Part shown: positions 1-8,330 of the stretch, in pieces
How the letters are laid out: every line of letters begins with the position of its first letter
Numbering within the stretch: position 1 is the stretch's first letter
Source: Syntrophobacterales bacterium
GTDB lineage: Bacteria > Desulfobacterota > Desulfobaccia > Desulfobaccales > 0-14-0-80-60-11
Assembly: GCA_023229795.1 (NCBI GenBank)
Contig: JALNYP010000054.1
Coordinates: 1 to 26,653 of the forward strand
Direction: 5' to 3'
Length of the DNA: 26,653 nt
Made by a program: the position numbers and the translations under genes
Notes under the pieces: generated by a model
Told to the model about the DNA's origin: nothing
Seen by the model: the letters and a program-made list of their open reading frames with translations, nothing else
Database searches by the model: none

Positions 1-263
1 ATATCGGTCTGCCTGCCCCAGACTAAAAAGTCTATAAGGCGGGGGGCGGGAACGCGGTGCGCCTGCCGCCTGCGGCATTATTCCATATATGGACGTCTAA
101 AGCTATCAGCCGCTGACTGAAATACTGCGGGCTTTACCGGATGGCCGCTGAGGTAAGTTACCTGACGCTCATAATCACCGTATCTACCTGCCACACTTAC
201 CAAGATGGAATGAGGGGAAAACATATCCACCTTAGCGAAATTTAACCAATCACGCCTTCCATT
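1..263. other. non-coding upstream region
   Basis: I see no convincing gene here on either strand. It holds two small perfect hairpins: AGACT/AGTCT around 20-33 and GCCGC/GCGGC at 65-76. The second is followed by ATTATT and could be the weak end of a transcript entering from the left. The stretch between about 100 and 260 shows no coding pattern and no repeat that I recognise. Confidence 0.5.
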
Positions 264-291
264 TTGTCTGGGTGAACCGCAGAGTTATAAT
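264..291 (+). promoter_or_regulatory. sigma-70-type promoter of the response regulator gene
   Basis: A -35 box TTGTCT (264-269) is separated by 16 bp from a perfect -10 box TATAAT (286-291). Transcription would start near 298, about 25 bases before the ATG at 323. This fits housekeeping expression of the regulator, in contrast to the sigma-54-type site in front of the next gene. Confidence 0.6.
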
Positions 292-322
292 GTGACCAAC
301 TCAGTTTAGCGGGATATTTGCT

Positions 323-1663
323 ATGACCACTGGTCTAACCGTTCTCATCGTCGATGATGAACCAAACATTCGCAAAACCCTGTCGATGGCTCTGGAGGCC
401 GAGGGCCAGCGCGTGGTGGCCGTGAGCAATGGTAAGGACGCCTTGGCCGAAGCCTCACGCCGGTTTTTTGACCTGGCCCTGGTCGATTTGCGCCTGGGCA
501 CGGCCTCGGGCCTGGAATTGATCCCGGCCCTGCGGACTACCTGTCCCTGGCTGAAGGTGGTGGTGATCACGGCCTATGCCTCCATAGACACGGCCGTGGA
601 AGCCATGCGCCGGGGCGCCTTTGACTACCTGCCCAAGCCGTTCAGCGTCGAGCAGTTGCTGCTCTTAATCGACAAGGTCCGCGAAGTGCGGACCCTGGAG
701 GAGCGGGTGGCGGCTTTGCAGGAAGCCCTCAATGAGGCCGCGCCGGAGGCGGACCTGACCAGCCGCAGCCCCGCTATGCAAAGAATCCTGGCGCTGGCCC
801 GGCGGGTGGCGGACAGCGACACCACCCTCTTGATCCGCGGTGAAAGCGGCACCGGCAAAACCATTCTGGCCCGGGCCATCCATTCCTGGGGACGCCGCGC
901 CGCTAGAAACTTCGGGGTCGTGTCCTGCCCGTCGCTGTCGGCGGAGCTGTTGGAGAGCGAACTTTTCGGCCATGTCAAAGGGGCCTTCACCGGGGCGCTT
1001 AGGGACCATCTGGGGCGGATTGCGGCCTGCGAGGGCGGCACCCTCTTCCTCGATGAGATCGGCGATTTGCCGCTGCCGCTGCAAGCCAAGCTGTTGCGGG
1101 TGCTCCAGGAGAAGGAATACGAACGGGTCGGCGAGGTGGAAACCCGCAAGGCCGACGTGCGGATTATTACGGCCACCAGCGTTGATCTGGCCGCGGCGGT
1201 CAAAGCCGGCCGCTTCCGGGAAGACTTATTTTATCGGTTAAACGTGGTGGATATTGTGGTGCCACCGTTGCGCGAGCGCCAGGAGGATATCCTGCCCCTG
1301 GCGGAGCGCCTGCTGGCCTGGTTTGCCCGACAGAACCATCGCCGCGTCCTGGGGTTCACCGAACCGGCCAGGGCGGCGCTGCGGCATTACTCCTGGCCCG
1401 GCAATGTCCGGGAGTTGCGCAACGTCATCGAGCGGGCGGTGCTGCTCTGTACGGCCGAGACCATCGGGGTGGAGTGCATGCCGATGCACCTCACCCCGGC
1501 CCCGCCGGAGCCCAAAGTGGGCGATCTGGTGCCCCTTTCGACCATCGAGGAGATGCACATCCGGCAGGTGCTGGCGACCACCAGATCCCTGGACGAGGCG
1601 GCCAGGGTTTTGGGCATGGACCCGGTTACCCTTTGGCGGCGCCGCAAAAAATACGGCGTCTGA
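323..1663 (+). CDS. sigma-54-dependent two-component response regulator (NtrC family)
   Basis: This is a 446-residue transcriptional activator of the NtrC/ZraR type. The N-terminal receiver domain (about 1-120) has the acidic pair D11-D12 and the phosphoacceptor D55 in VDLRLG, followed by the conserved Lys in PKPF. The central AAA+ domain (about 145-375) carries Walker A GESGTGKT, the sigma-54 contact loop GAFTGA and Walker B GGTLFLDEIGD. A Fis-type helix-turn-helix closes the protein (LDEAARVLGMDPVTLWRRR). All the parts needed for sigma-54 activation look intact. The start at 323 fits the promoter immediately upstream. It is followed by a gap with enhancer-like repeats, then a histidine kinase and the kdp genes. 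I infer that it replaces KdpE, the usual OmpR-type regulator, at this locus. Domain assignment is secure; the kdp target is inference. Confidence 0.93.
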   Translation: MTTGLTVLIVDDEPNIRKTLSMALEAEGQRVVAVSNGKDALAEASRRFFDLALVDLRLGTASGLELIPALRTTCPWLKVVVITAYASIDTAVEAMRRGAFDYLPKPFSVEQLLLLIDKVREVRTLEERVAALQEALNEAAPEADLTSRSPAMQRILALARRVADSDTTLLIRGESGTGKTILARAIHSWGRRAARNFGVVSCPSLSAELLESELFGHVKGAFTGALRDHLGRIAACEGGTLFLDEIGDLPLPLQAKLLRVLQEKEYERVGEVETRKADVRIITATSVDLAAAVKAGRFREDLFYRLNVVDIVVPPLRERQEDILPLAERLLAWFARQNHRRVLGFTEPARAALRHYSWPGNVRELRNVIERAVLLCTAETIGVECMPMHLTPAPPEPKVGDLVPLSTIEEMHIRQVLATTRSLDEAARVLGMDPVTLWRRRKKYGV

Positions 1664-1664
1664 C

Positions 1665-1727
1665 CCTCACCTTGCATTTTGCAATCCTCAGGGCCATCAG
1701 GTCCTGCGTCCTGAAACCTCACCTTGC
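1665..1727 (+). promoter_or_regulatory. candidate tandem enhancer (UAS) for the sigma-54 activator
   Basis: The 11-mer CCTCACCTTGC occurs at 1665-1675 and again at 1717-1727. The offset of 52 bp is close to five helical turns. The first copy runs into a 13-base palindrome TTGCATTTTGCAA (1672-1684). The pair lies about 65-125 bp upstream of the -24/-12 element, where enhancer sites of NtrC-type activators usually sit. The repeats are seen directly; their function is inferred. Confidence 0.45.
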
Positions 1728-1791
1728 GGTTCACTCCGACCCGACTTATTAATAAGATAGCCATTTCAGCCAATTAGAAATGAGCGGCCAA

Positions 1792-1807
1792 GGGCATGGG
1801 GATTGCA
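1792..1807 (+). promoter_or_regulatory. sigma-54 (-24/-12) promoter of the kinase-kdp operon
   Basis: GGGCATG, four bases, then TTGCA matches the -24/-12 consensus TGGCACG-N4-TTGCW. The invariant GG and GC are present at the right spacing, with two mismatches in the -24 block. Transcription would begin near 1817, just before the GGGGAG ribosome site of the kinase. A gene for a sigma-54 activator lies immediately upstream, which makes a chance match less likely. Confidence 0.6.
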
Positions 1808-1833
1808 TTCTTCCTGCCGGGGAGCGCAGTGTC

Positions 1834-3663
1834 ATGGGTATCAGGACCAAACTGGTGATAGCTTTTGCCGGCCTCTTGCTGATCGTGGCCGCGGTGGGGG
1901 TGGTGAGCATCCACACCCTCAACGAGTCCAGCCTGGCCATAGCCCGCATCTTGCGAGAGAACTATGACTCGGTGGCGGCCTGTGACCACATGAAGGTCGC
2001 GCTCGAACAACTGGATCGCCAGGCGGAACTTTGCCTGTTGGAAGACCGGCCGGACGTATGCCGGCAAAGCGAGCCGGTCATAGGTAAGTTCGAGAAGAAC
2101 CTCCGCATCCAACAGGGGAACGTCACCCTCCCCGGTGAGCAGGAGTTGACGGATAGGCTGACCGCCTCCTGGAAGAGTTATGCGGAGGAGTTGGCGAATT
2201 TTTATAAACTGAGCGATCTGGACAAACGGCGAGAATTCTATGGCCGGCAAATCCAGCCTCACTCCCGGACCATCCGGGAGACCGCCCAAAAGATCATTAA
2301 TGCGAACTTGGACAATATGGTGGCCGCGGACGGACAGGCGCAACGGCGCACCGCGCAGACCAGGAAGGCCATGTTGATCCTGGTGCTGGCCGCCATGGCC
2401 ATGGGGGCCGGATTCACCCTGCTGACGGGGCCGGCGATTGTCAAGCCCATCGCCGGTCTTATCCGGTCGGTACGGGAAATCCAGACAGGCAACCTGGATC
2501 TGGTGGTCAACGTCCACTCCCAGGATGAAATCGGCCAATTGGGGGAGGCCTTCAACCAGATGACCGCGAGCCTCCGGGAACTGCGGCGCAGCGACCGGGC
2601 CCAACTCCTGCGCACCCAGCGCTCGACCCAGTTGGCCCTCGACAGCATGAGCGACGCGGTGGCCATCTGCAACTGCGAAGGCAAGATCGAGCTGGCCAAT
2701 GAGGCGGCCCAACGCCTGTTCGGCTTGGTGCCGGAATCGACGGTGAACGAGGCGGGTAATGAGAAAATCACCCAGATGTTCTTGCGGGTTTGCCAGGAAG
2801 AGCGTCCCTTTCAGCCCCGGGGGTATGATGCGGCGATCCAGATTTTTATGGAAGAAAAGGAGCATTTTTTCCTTCCTCAGGCTATTCCCATCTTTGCTCA
2901 ACCGCGTCAACTCGTGGGAGTCACCCTGATGCTGGCGGATGTAACGCGTCTGCACCGCATCGATGAGGTCAAAAACAGCCTGATCTCCACGGTCTCCCAT
3001 GAGTTGAAGACGCCTTTGACCTCGATCCGCCTGGCGATTCATGTGCTGCTGAATGAAAAACTCGGCCCGTTATCCCCTCAGCAAACCGAGATTCTGGTCA
3101 CGGCACGAGAGGACAGTGACAGGCTTAATCACGTTATTGAAGATCTGCTGGATATTAGCCGCATAGAGTCGGGGCGGGTCGAGATCAAGTTGGAGCCGGT
3201 CAATGTGGAAGACCTGGTCTTACAGGTGACGGATAAAGCGAGGCCGGCCTTCCTGGATCATCGTCTCACCTTAAATATTGATGTGGCCCCGGATGTGCCG
3301 CGGGTGCTCGTGGACCCGACGCGCTTTCAGTTGGTGTTCGATAATCTGCTCAATAACGCCCTGAAATACACGCCCGCCGGAGGCCAGGTGAGCGTTACAG
3401 CCCGGCCTGAGGACGGCAGGGTGCGCTTCACGGTGGAGGATACCGGCATCGGCATTGCCCCGGAGTACCTCCCCCGCATCTTCGAAAAATTCTTCCGGGT
3501 GCCGGGGCAGGAGCATATCAGCTCAGGGCTGGGGCTCACCATCGCTAAAGAAATCGTGGAGGTGCACGATGGCTCCATCGAAGTCACCAGCCAGCCGGGC
3601 CAGGGGACCAGATTCACCGTCACGGTAAAGGCGGAAAAAGAGTTCGGCTCCGAACTCATCTGA
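1834..3663 (+). CDS. membrane sensor histidine kinase (HAMP-PAS-HisKA-HATPase)
   Basis: I place the start at ATG 1834 (609 residues), preceded by CGGGGAG, rather than at an in-frame codon at 1780 upstream of the predicted promoter. A first membrane segment lies at about 7-27. An extracytoplasmic region of about 150 residues, a second membrane segment at about 179-200, a HAMP linker and a PAS-like domain (about 265-370) follow. The kinase core has the phosphoacceptor H389 in STVSHELKTPL, the N box DNLLNNALKY, and glycine boxes DTGIGIAP and GLGLTIAKE. It should autophosphorylate and pass phosphate to the upstream sigma-54 regulator. It is only 21 bases from the next small gene and appears to be the first cistron of the kdp operon. 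It is not homologous to the membrane half of KdpD: it has a periplasmic input domain and a HAMP instead of the four-helix DUF4118 block. Its signal is unknown. Confidence 0.9.
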   Translation: MGIRTKLVIAFAGLLLIVAAVGVVSIHTLNESSLAIARILRENYDSVAACDHMKVALEQLDRQAELCLLEDRPDVCRQSEPVIGKFEKNLRIQQGNVTLPGEQELTDRLTASWKSYAEELANFYKLSDLDKRREFYGRQIQPHSRTIRETAQKIINANLDNMVAADGQAQRRTAQTRKAMLILVLAAMAMGAGFTLLTGPAIVKPIAGLIRSVREIQTGNLDLVVNVHSQDEIGQLGEAFNQMTASLRELRRSDRAQLLRTQRSTQLALDSMSDAVAICNCEGKIELANEAAQRLFGLVPESTVNEAGNEKITQMFLRVCQEERPFQPRGYDAAIQIFMEEKEHFFLPQAIPIFAQPRQLVGVTLMLADVTRLHRIDEVKNSLISTVSHELKTPLTSIRLAIHVLLNEKLGPLSPQQTEILVTAREDSDRLNHVIEDLLDISRIESGRVEIKLEPVNVEDLVLQVTDKARPAFLDHRLTLNIDVAPDVPRVLVDPTRFQLVFDNLLNNALKYTPAGGQVSVTARPEDGRVRFTVEDTGIGIAPEYLPRIFEKFFRVPGQEHISSGLGLTIAKEIVEVHDGSIEVTSQPGQGTRFTVTVKAEKEFGSELI

Positions 3664-3684
3664 ATTACAGGGAGATTTGTCTTT

Positions 3685-3783
3685 ATGGACGTCGTCTGGA
3701 TAGCCATCCCTCTTATATTCTTCGTGGTCTGCCTGGCCTATGTCGGCTTCCTGGCCAAGGAGGGCAAGACATGGAAAACCTGA
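3685..3783 (+). CDS. 32-residue single-pass membrane peptide preceding kdpF
   Basis: This small gene encodes 32 residues: an acidic start (MDVVW), one hydrophobic helix (about 4-24, containing IPLIFFVVCLAY) and a basic tail (KEGKTWKT). A GGGAG sequence lies about ten bases upstream. Its last 13 bases overlap the start of kdpF in another frame, and the strong AAGGAGGG site for kdpF lies inside it, so the two are probably translationally coupled. I do not recognise a named family. Size, topology and position suggest an accessory subunit of the Kdp pump like KdpF, which is also about 30 residues long. It could instead be only a coupling leader. Supporting evidence is operon position, codon pattern and the membrane helix. 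Confidence 0.65.
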   Translation: MDVVWIAIPLIFFVVCLAYVGFLAKEGKTWKT

Positions 3784-3854
3784 TCGTCGGCCTGGTGGCC
3801 GTGGCTCTGATTGTCTATCTCTTCGTGGTCCTGCTGCGACCTGAGAAGTTCTAA
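3771..3854 (+). CDS. kdpF: KdpF, small stabilising subunit of the K+-transporting ATPase
   Basis: This gene encodes a 27-residue single-helix membrane peptide. The helix (about 3-22) is followed by LLRPEKF, the typical KdpF ending. In E. coli KdpF stabilises the KdpFABC complex in the inner membrane. The start ATG at 3771 has a near-perfect Shine-Dalgarno AAGGAGGG six bases upstream. It overlaps the preceding 32-residue gene by 13 bases and ends 15 bases before kdpA. Confidence 0.85.
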   Translation: MENLIVGLVAVALIVYLFVVLLRPEKF

Positions 3855-3869
3855 TCGGGAGAACCCCTT

Positions 3870-5672
3870 ATGAATGTCAATGGCTGGATTCAGTTGGCCT
3901 TCTTCAGCATCATGCTGTTGGCCCTCACCAAGCCCATGGGCCTGTACCTGGTCCAGGTGCTCGAGGTCAACGGCCGCACCTGGCTCGACCCGGCCCTAAA
4001 GCCGGTGGAGCGCCTGATCTATCGTTTTGCCGGGATTGATCCGGCCAAAGAGCAGGATTGGAAAGGCTATGCCGTTTCCGTCCTGATCTTCAGCCTGGTC
4101 ACCCTGCTGTTGACGTACCTTATCATGCGGCTGCAGGGGGTCCTGCCCCTCAATCCTCAAGGCCTCAGCGGCGTGCCCGGCGATCTTTCCTTCAATACCG
4201 CGGCCAGCTTCACCACCAACACCAACTGGCAGAACTACGGCGGGGAAAGCACCATGTCTTATCTGTCCCAAATGGTGGGGCTGGCCTTTCACAACTTCAT
4301 CTCCTCCGCGGCCGGTATTGCCATCGCCGCGGCCCTGGTGCGGGGTATCGCCCGGGATAAGGCCGCGACCCTGGGAAATTTCTGGACCGATCTGACCCGG
4401 ACCTGTCTTTATCTATTACTGCCTCTGTGTCTGGTCTATTCTCTGTTTTTGGTTTCTCAGGGGATGATCCAGAACTTCAAGCCTTACCAAACCGTGAAAG
4501 TGCTCGATCCTTACACCACCCAGGTCGCCAAAAAGGACGCCGGCGGTCAGGAGATCAAGGACGCCAAAGGCAACCCGGTGATGGAGGCTGTCAAGGTCGA
4601 GACCCAGACAATTGCCCAGGGGCCCGTGGCCTCCCAGGTGGCTATCAAGATGCTGGGCACCAACGGGGGCGGCTTTTTCAACGCCAATGCCTCGCACCCG
4701 TATGAAAACCCCACCCCGCTGTCGAATTTCATCCAAATCCTGTCCATCTTCCTGATTCCCGCCGGGCTGACCTATTATCTGGGGCGGATGGTAGGCAACC
4801 AGAAACACGGCTGGTCGGTGTGGTCCGCCATGTTTCTGCTGTTCCTGGTGGGGGTCCTGGTTTGCTGGTATGCCGAGGCGCACGGCAACCCCCGGCTGAC
4901 CGCTCTGGGAATCGAGCAAACCAGCTGCAATATGGAAGGCAAGGAAGTACGCTTCGGTATCTTCAATTCTTCGCTCTTTGCCACGGTGACCACGGATGCC
5001 TCCTGCGGCGCGGTCAACTCCATGCACGACTCCTTCACGCCCCTGGGCGGGCTGGTACCGCTGTTTAACATCCAGTTGGGCGAGGTCGTCTTCGGCGGCG
5101 TGGGCGCGGGGCTTTTCGGCATGTTGGTTTTTGTGGTGCTGGCAATTTTCCTGGCCGGCCTCATGGTGGGCCGCACCCCGGAATATCTGGGGAAAAAGAT
5201 CGAGTCCTTTGATATCCAGGTCGCGGCCCTGGCCATTCTGGTGCCCATCGTTTTTCTGTTGGGGTTTACCGGCCTGGCCGCCGCCAGCCAGTGGGGGTTG
5301 AAGGGTTTGAACAATACCGGGCCCCATGGCTTCAGTGAAATGCTTTATGCCTTCACTTCGTGTATCGGCAACAATGGCAGCGCCTTTGCGGGCCTCTCGG
5401 GCAATACTCCCTGGTATAACCTGACCCTGGGGCTGGCCACGCTGGTCGGGCGCTTCCTGCTTATCGTGCCAGTGCTGGCCCTGGCCGGGAGTCTGGCGCG
5501 CAAGAAAACCGTGCCCCAGAGCGCCGGGAGTTTTCCGGTCTCCGGTCCCATCTTTACCTTCTTGCTCATCGGCACGGTGGTGATCGTAGGGGCGCTGACT
5601 TTCTTCCCCGCGCTCAGCCTCGGACCCATTGTGGAGCACTTCCTGATGATTAACTCCAATAAACTGTTCTAA
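3870..5672 (+). CDS. kdpA: KdpA, potassium-binding channel-like subunit of KdpFABC
   Basis: This 600-residue polytopic membrane protein carries K+ through the high-affinity Kdp pump. It has the four pore-loop repeats of the superfamily of K+ transporters: TTNTNWQNYGGE in the first, GTNGGGFFNANASHP in the second, DSFTPLGGLVPLFN in the third and TSCIGNNGSAFAG in the fourth. The E. coli protein has 557 residues. The extra length includes a charged extracytoplasmic loop before the second pore loop (around residues 212-250, rich in Lys, Asp and Gln). GGGAG precedes the start by eight bases. The gene is 11 bases from kdpB, so the complex is expected to be translated from one message. Confidence 0.97.
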   Translation: MNVNGWIQLAFFSIMLLALTKPMGLYLVQVLEVNGRTWLDPALKPVERLIYRFAGIDPAKEQDWKGYAVSVLIFSLVTLLLTYLIMRLQGVLPLNPQGLSGVPGDLSFNTAASFTTNTNWQNYGGESTMSYLSQMVGLAFHNFISSAAGIAIAAALVRGIARDKAATLGNFWTDLTRTCLYLLLPLCLVYSLFLVSQGMIQNFKPYQTVKVLDPYTTQVAKKDAGGQEIKDAKGNPVMEAVKVETQTIAQGPVASQVAIKMLGTNGGGFFNANASHPYENPTPLSNFIQILSIFLIPAGLTYYLGRMVGNQKHGWSVWSAMFLLFLVGVLVCWYAEAHGNPRLTALGIEQTSCNMEGKEVRFGIFNSSLFATVTTDASCGAVNSMHDSFTPLGGLVPLFNIQLGEVVFGGVGAGLFGMLVFVVLAIFLAGLMVGRTPEYLGKKIESFDIQVAALAILVPIVFLLGFTGLAAASQWGLKGLNNTGPHGFSEMLYAFTSCIGNNGSAFAGLSGNTPWYNLTLGLATLVGRFLLIVPVLALAGSLARKKTVPQSAGSFPVSGPIFTFLLIGTVVIVGALTFFPALSLGPIVEHFLMINSNKLF

Positions 5673-5683
5673 GGATTCCGATC

Positions 5684-7708
5684 ATGGCGGCCAAAACTCA
5701 CTCGCTATTTGATAAGACTATCCTGATCCCCGCGATCGGGGATTCCTTCCGCAAACTGGACCCGCGCCTGATGGTCCGGAATCCGGTCATGTTTGTGGCC
5801 CTGGCGGGCGCTCTGGTCACTACGGCCAAGCTCTTCTATACTCCTTTACACGGCGGGGCCTTCGGGTTCTTCGTACAGATCGCCCTGTGGCTCTGGTTCA
5901 CGGTGTTGTTCGCCAATTTTGCCGAAGCCATGGCCGAAGGCCGGGGCAAGGCCCAGGCCGCTACTTTGCGCAAGGCGCGCACCCAGACTATGGCGAATCG
6001 CCGTCTCGCCAACGGCGCCATCGAGAGCGTCGCGGCGGAGTCCCTGCGCAAGGATGATGTCTTTGTCGTCAAGGCCGGAGAGGTGATCCCGGCGGACGGC
6101 GAAGTCATCCACGGGGCTGCGACCGTGGATGAGTCGGCCATCACCGGCGAATCCGCGCCGGTCATCCGTGAGGCCGGCGGCGACCGCAGCGCGGTCACCG
6201 GCGGCACCCGGGTGCTCTCCGACGAACTCGTGGTGCAGGTCACCGCCAACCCGGGGGAGAGCTTCATGGACCATATGATCTCCCTCATCGAGGGCGCCAG
6301 CCGCCAGAAGACCCCCAACGAAATTGCCTTGACCATCCTGCTGGCCGCCCTGACCATCATCTTTCTCGTGGTCATCATGACGTTGAAACCCTTCGGGGCT
6401 TATGCGGCGGTGTCGTTCTCGGTGCCGGTGCTGGCGGCCTTGCTGGTCTGTCTGATTCCCACGACCATCGGCGGTCTGCTGAGCGCCATCGGCATTGCCG
6501 GCATCGACCGGCTGGTGCAGAAGAATGTCCTGGCCATGAGCGGCCGGGCCGCGGAGGCCGCGGGCGACGTGGACGTGCTGCTGCTGGACAAGACCGGCAC
6601 CATCACCCTGGGCAACCGCCAGGCGGTGGAGTTCCTGCCCGCGCCGGGAATCGAAGCGAAAGAACTGGCCAGCGTGGCGCAACTGGCCTCTCTGGCCGAC
6701 GAGACCCCCGAAGGCCGCAGCATCGTGGTGCTGGCCAAGGAATACGGCCTGCGGGGCCGGGATTTGCATGAATTTCCCGACGCCCATTTCGTGCCCTTCA
6801 GCGCCAAGACCCGCATGAGCGGCCTCGATCTGGATGGGGAGCACTATCGCAAGGGGGCGGCGGAGGCGGTCCAGGAGTTTGTCGGCGCGCCCTTGCCGCC
6901 GGAAGTGGCAGGCGAGATCGAGCGCATCGGCTTCCTGGGGGGGACCCCCCTGGTGGTGGCCAGCGCCAAGCAAGTGTTCGGCACCATTTACCTCAAGGAT
7001 ATCGTCAAGGGCGGGTTGCCGGACCGCTTTGAACGCTTCCGGGCCATGGGCATCCGCACCATCATGATCACCGGGGACAATCCGCTGACCGCGGCAGCCA
7101 TTGCCAAAGAGGCGGGCGTGGACGATTTTCTGGCCCAGGCCAAGCCCGAAGACAAACTGGCCCTGATCCGGCGCCAACAGGCAGCCGGGCATCTGGTGGC
7201 CATGACCGGGGACGGGACCAACGACGCCCCGGCGCTGGCCCAAGCCGACGTGGGGGTGGCAATGAATACCGGCACCCAGGCGGCCAAAGAGGCCGGCAAC
7301 ATGGTGGACCTGGATTCGAACCCGACAAAGCTCATCGAAGTTGTGGAAATCGGCAAGCAGTTGCTCATGACCCGGGGGGCCCTGACCACCTTTAGCGTGG
7401 CCAACGATGTGGCCAAATACTTTGCCATCATCCCCGCCATGCTGATGGCCACCTTCCCGCAAATCGCCCCGTTCAACATCATGAAACTGGCCTCGCCGGA
7501 GAGCGCCATCCTCAGCGCGGTGATCTTCAACGCCCTGATTATCATTGCCCTGGTGCCCCTGGCCCTAAAAGGCATCAAGTTCCGGCCCCTGGGGGCGGTG
7601 GCGATCCTGCGGCGCAACCTGCTGATCTACGGCCTGGGCGGGGTGGTGGCGCCGTTCATCGGGATCAAGCTCATCGACTTGATGATCGTCGCCTTTCATC
7701 TGGTCTAA
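5684..7708 (+). CDS. kdpB: KdpB, P-type ATPase catalytic subunit of KdpFABC
   Basis: This 674-residue P-type ATPase hydrolyses ATP to drive K+ uptake through KdpA. The phosphorylated aspartate is D302 in DKTGTIT. The actuator-domain TGES motif is at T154-S157. The hinge motif GDGTNDAP (around 509-516) and the family-specific stretch ADVGVAMNTGTQAAKEAGNMVDLDS are complete. Length and all motifs match the family (E. coli 682). The start has AAGGA eight bases upstream. The gene lies 11 bases after kdpA and 13 bases before kdpC. I see no sign of damage. Confidence 0.98.
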   Translation: MAAKTHSLFDKTILIPAIGDSFRKLDPRLMVRNPVMFVALAGALVTTAKLFYTPLHGGAFGFFVQIALWLWFTVLFANFAEAMAEGRGKAQAATLRKARTQTMANRRLANGAIESVAAESLRKDDVFVVKAGEVIPADGEVIHGAATVDESAITGESAPVIREAGGDRSAVTGGTRVLSDELVVQVTANPGESFMDHMISLIEGASRQKTPNEIALTILLAALTIIFLVVIMTLKPFGAYAAVSFSVPVLAALLVCLIPTTIGGLLSAIGIAGIDRLVQKNVLAMSGRAAEAAGDVDVLLLDKTGTITLGNRQAVEFLPAPGIEAKELASVAQLASLADETPEGRSIVVLAKEYGLRGRDLHEFPDAHFVPFSAKTRMSGLDLDGEHYRKGAAEAVQEFVGAPLPPEVAGEIERIGFLGGTPLVVASAKQVFGTIYLKDIVKGGLPDRFERFRAMGIRTIMITGDNPLTAAAIAKEAGVDDFLAQAKPEDKLALIRRQQAAGHLVAMTGDGTNDAPALAQADVGVAMNTGTQAAKEAGNMVDLDSNPTKLIEVVEIGKQLLMTRGALTTFSVANDVAKYFAIIPAMLMATFPQIAPFNIMKLASPESAILSAVIFNALIIIALVPLALKGIKFRPLGAVAILRRNLLIYGLGGVVAPFIGIKLIDLMIVAFHLV

Positions 7709-7721
7709 GAGGGAACGAATC

Positions 7722-8330
7722 ATGAATGCTCAGGAACTGTTACGGGAAATAAAAGTGTCGGCGTTGGTCGCGGCGGCTCTGCTCATCGTGCTGTGCGGCG
7801 CTTACCCCCTGGTGGTGTGGGGCCTGGCCCAAGTCGCTTTTCCCGGTCAGGCCAACGGCTCGTTAGTGGCACGAGGGGGGCAGATGGTCGGCAGCGCCCT
7901 CATCGCCCAAAATTTCAGCAGCCCGCAGTACTTTCACCCGCGGCCCTCGGCCGCGGGCGGCACCGGCTATGACGGCACGAGCTCCGGCGGCAGCAACCTG
8001 GGGCCTTTGTCTCAGAAGCTCATCGATCAGGTCAAGGAGCGAGCTAGCGCGTATCGGGCTGAGAACCATTTGAGCCCCGACGCTCCCATCCCCGGGGATG
8101 CCGTGACCGCCTCCGGCAGCGGCCTGGACCCGCATATCAGCTTGAAGAATGCAGAGCTCCAGACGGCTCGGGTGGCCCAGGCCCGGGGTCTGAGCCCGGA
8201 GCAGGTCAGGAAACTGGTGGAGACCTGCATTGACGGGCCGGGCCTGGGTTTCCTGGGCGATCCGGGGGTCAATGTCCTTAAGGTCAACCTAACCCTGGAC
8301 GCACTGGCGAGTGGGACCCATGGCCGATGA
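7722..8330 (+). CDS. kdpC: KdpC, chaperone-like subunit of KdpFABC
   Basis: This 202-residue protein has one N-terminal membrane helix (about 12-35) and a soluble extracytoplasmic domain. It carries the family signatures NFSSPQYFHPRPSA, GGSNLGPLS and a C-terminal VNVLKVNLTLD. KdpC joins the KdpAB complex and raises its affinity for ATP. GAGGGA precedes the start. The last 11 bases overlap the ATG chosen for the next gene, which indicates translational coupling. Confidence 0.96.
   Translation: MNAQELLREIKVSALVAAALLIVLCGAYPLVVWGLAQVAFPGQANGSLVARGGQMVGSALIAQNFSSPQYFHPRPSAAGGTGYDGTSSGGSNLGPLSQKLIDQVKERASAYRAENHLSPDAPIPGDAVTASGSGLDPHISLKNAELQTARVAQARGLSPEQVRKLVETCIDGPGLGFLGDPGVNVLKVNLTLDALASGTHGR

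Noticed and set aside
1780..1833. Upstream start for the histidine kinase
   Set aside because: The -24/-12 element lies within this stretch and transcription would begin after it; ATG 1834 has a good ribosome site and leads directly into the first membrane helix.
5846..7462. Long open frame (538 codons) on the strand opposite kdpB, and similar ones opposite kdpA and the HAMP kinase
   Set aside because: They mirror GC-rich real genes, have His/Gly/Gln-rich composition without any recognisable motif, and are explained as antisense shadows.
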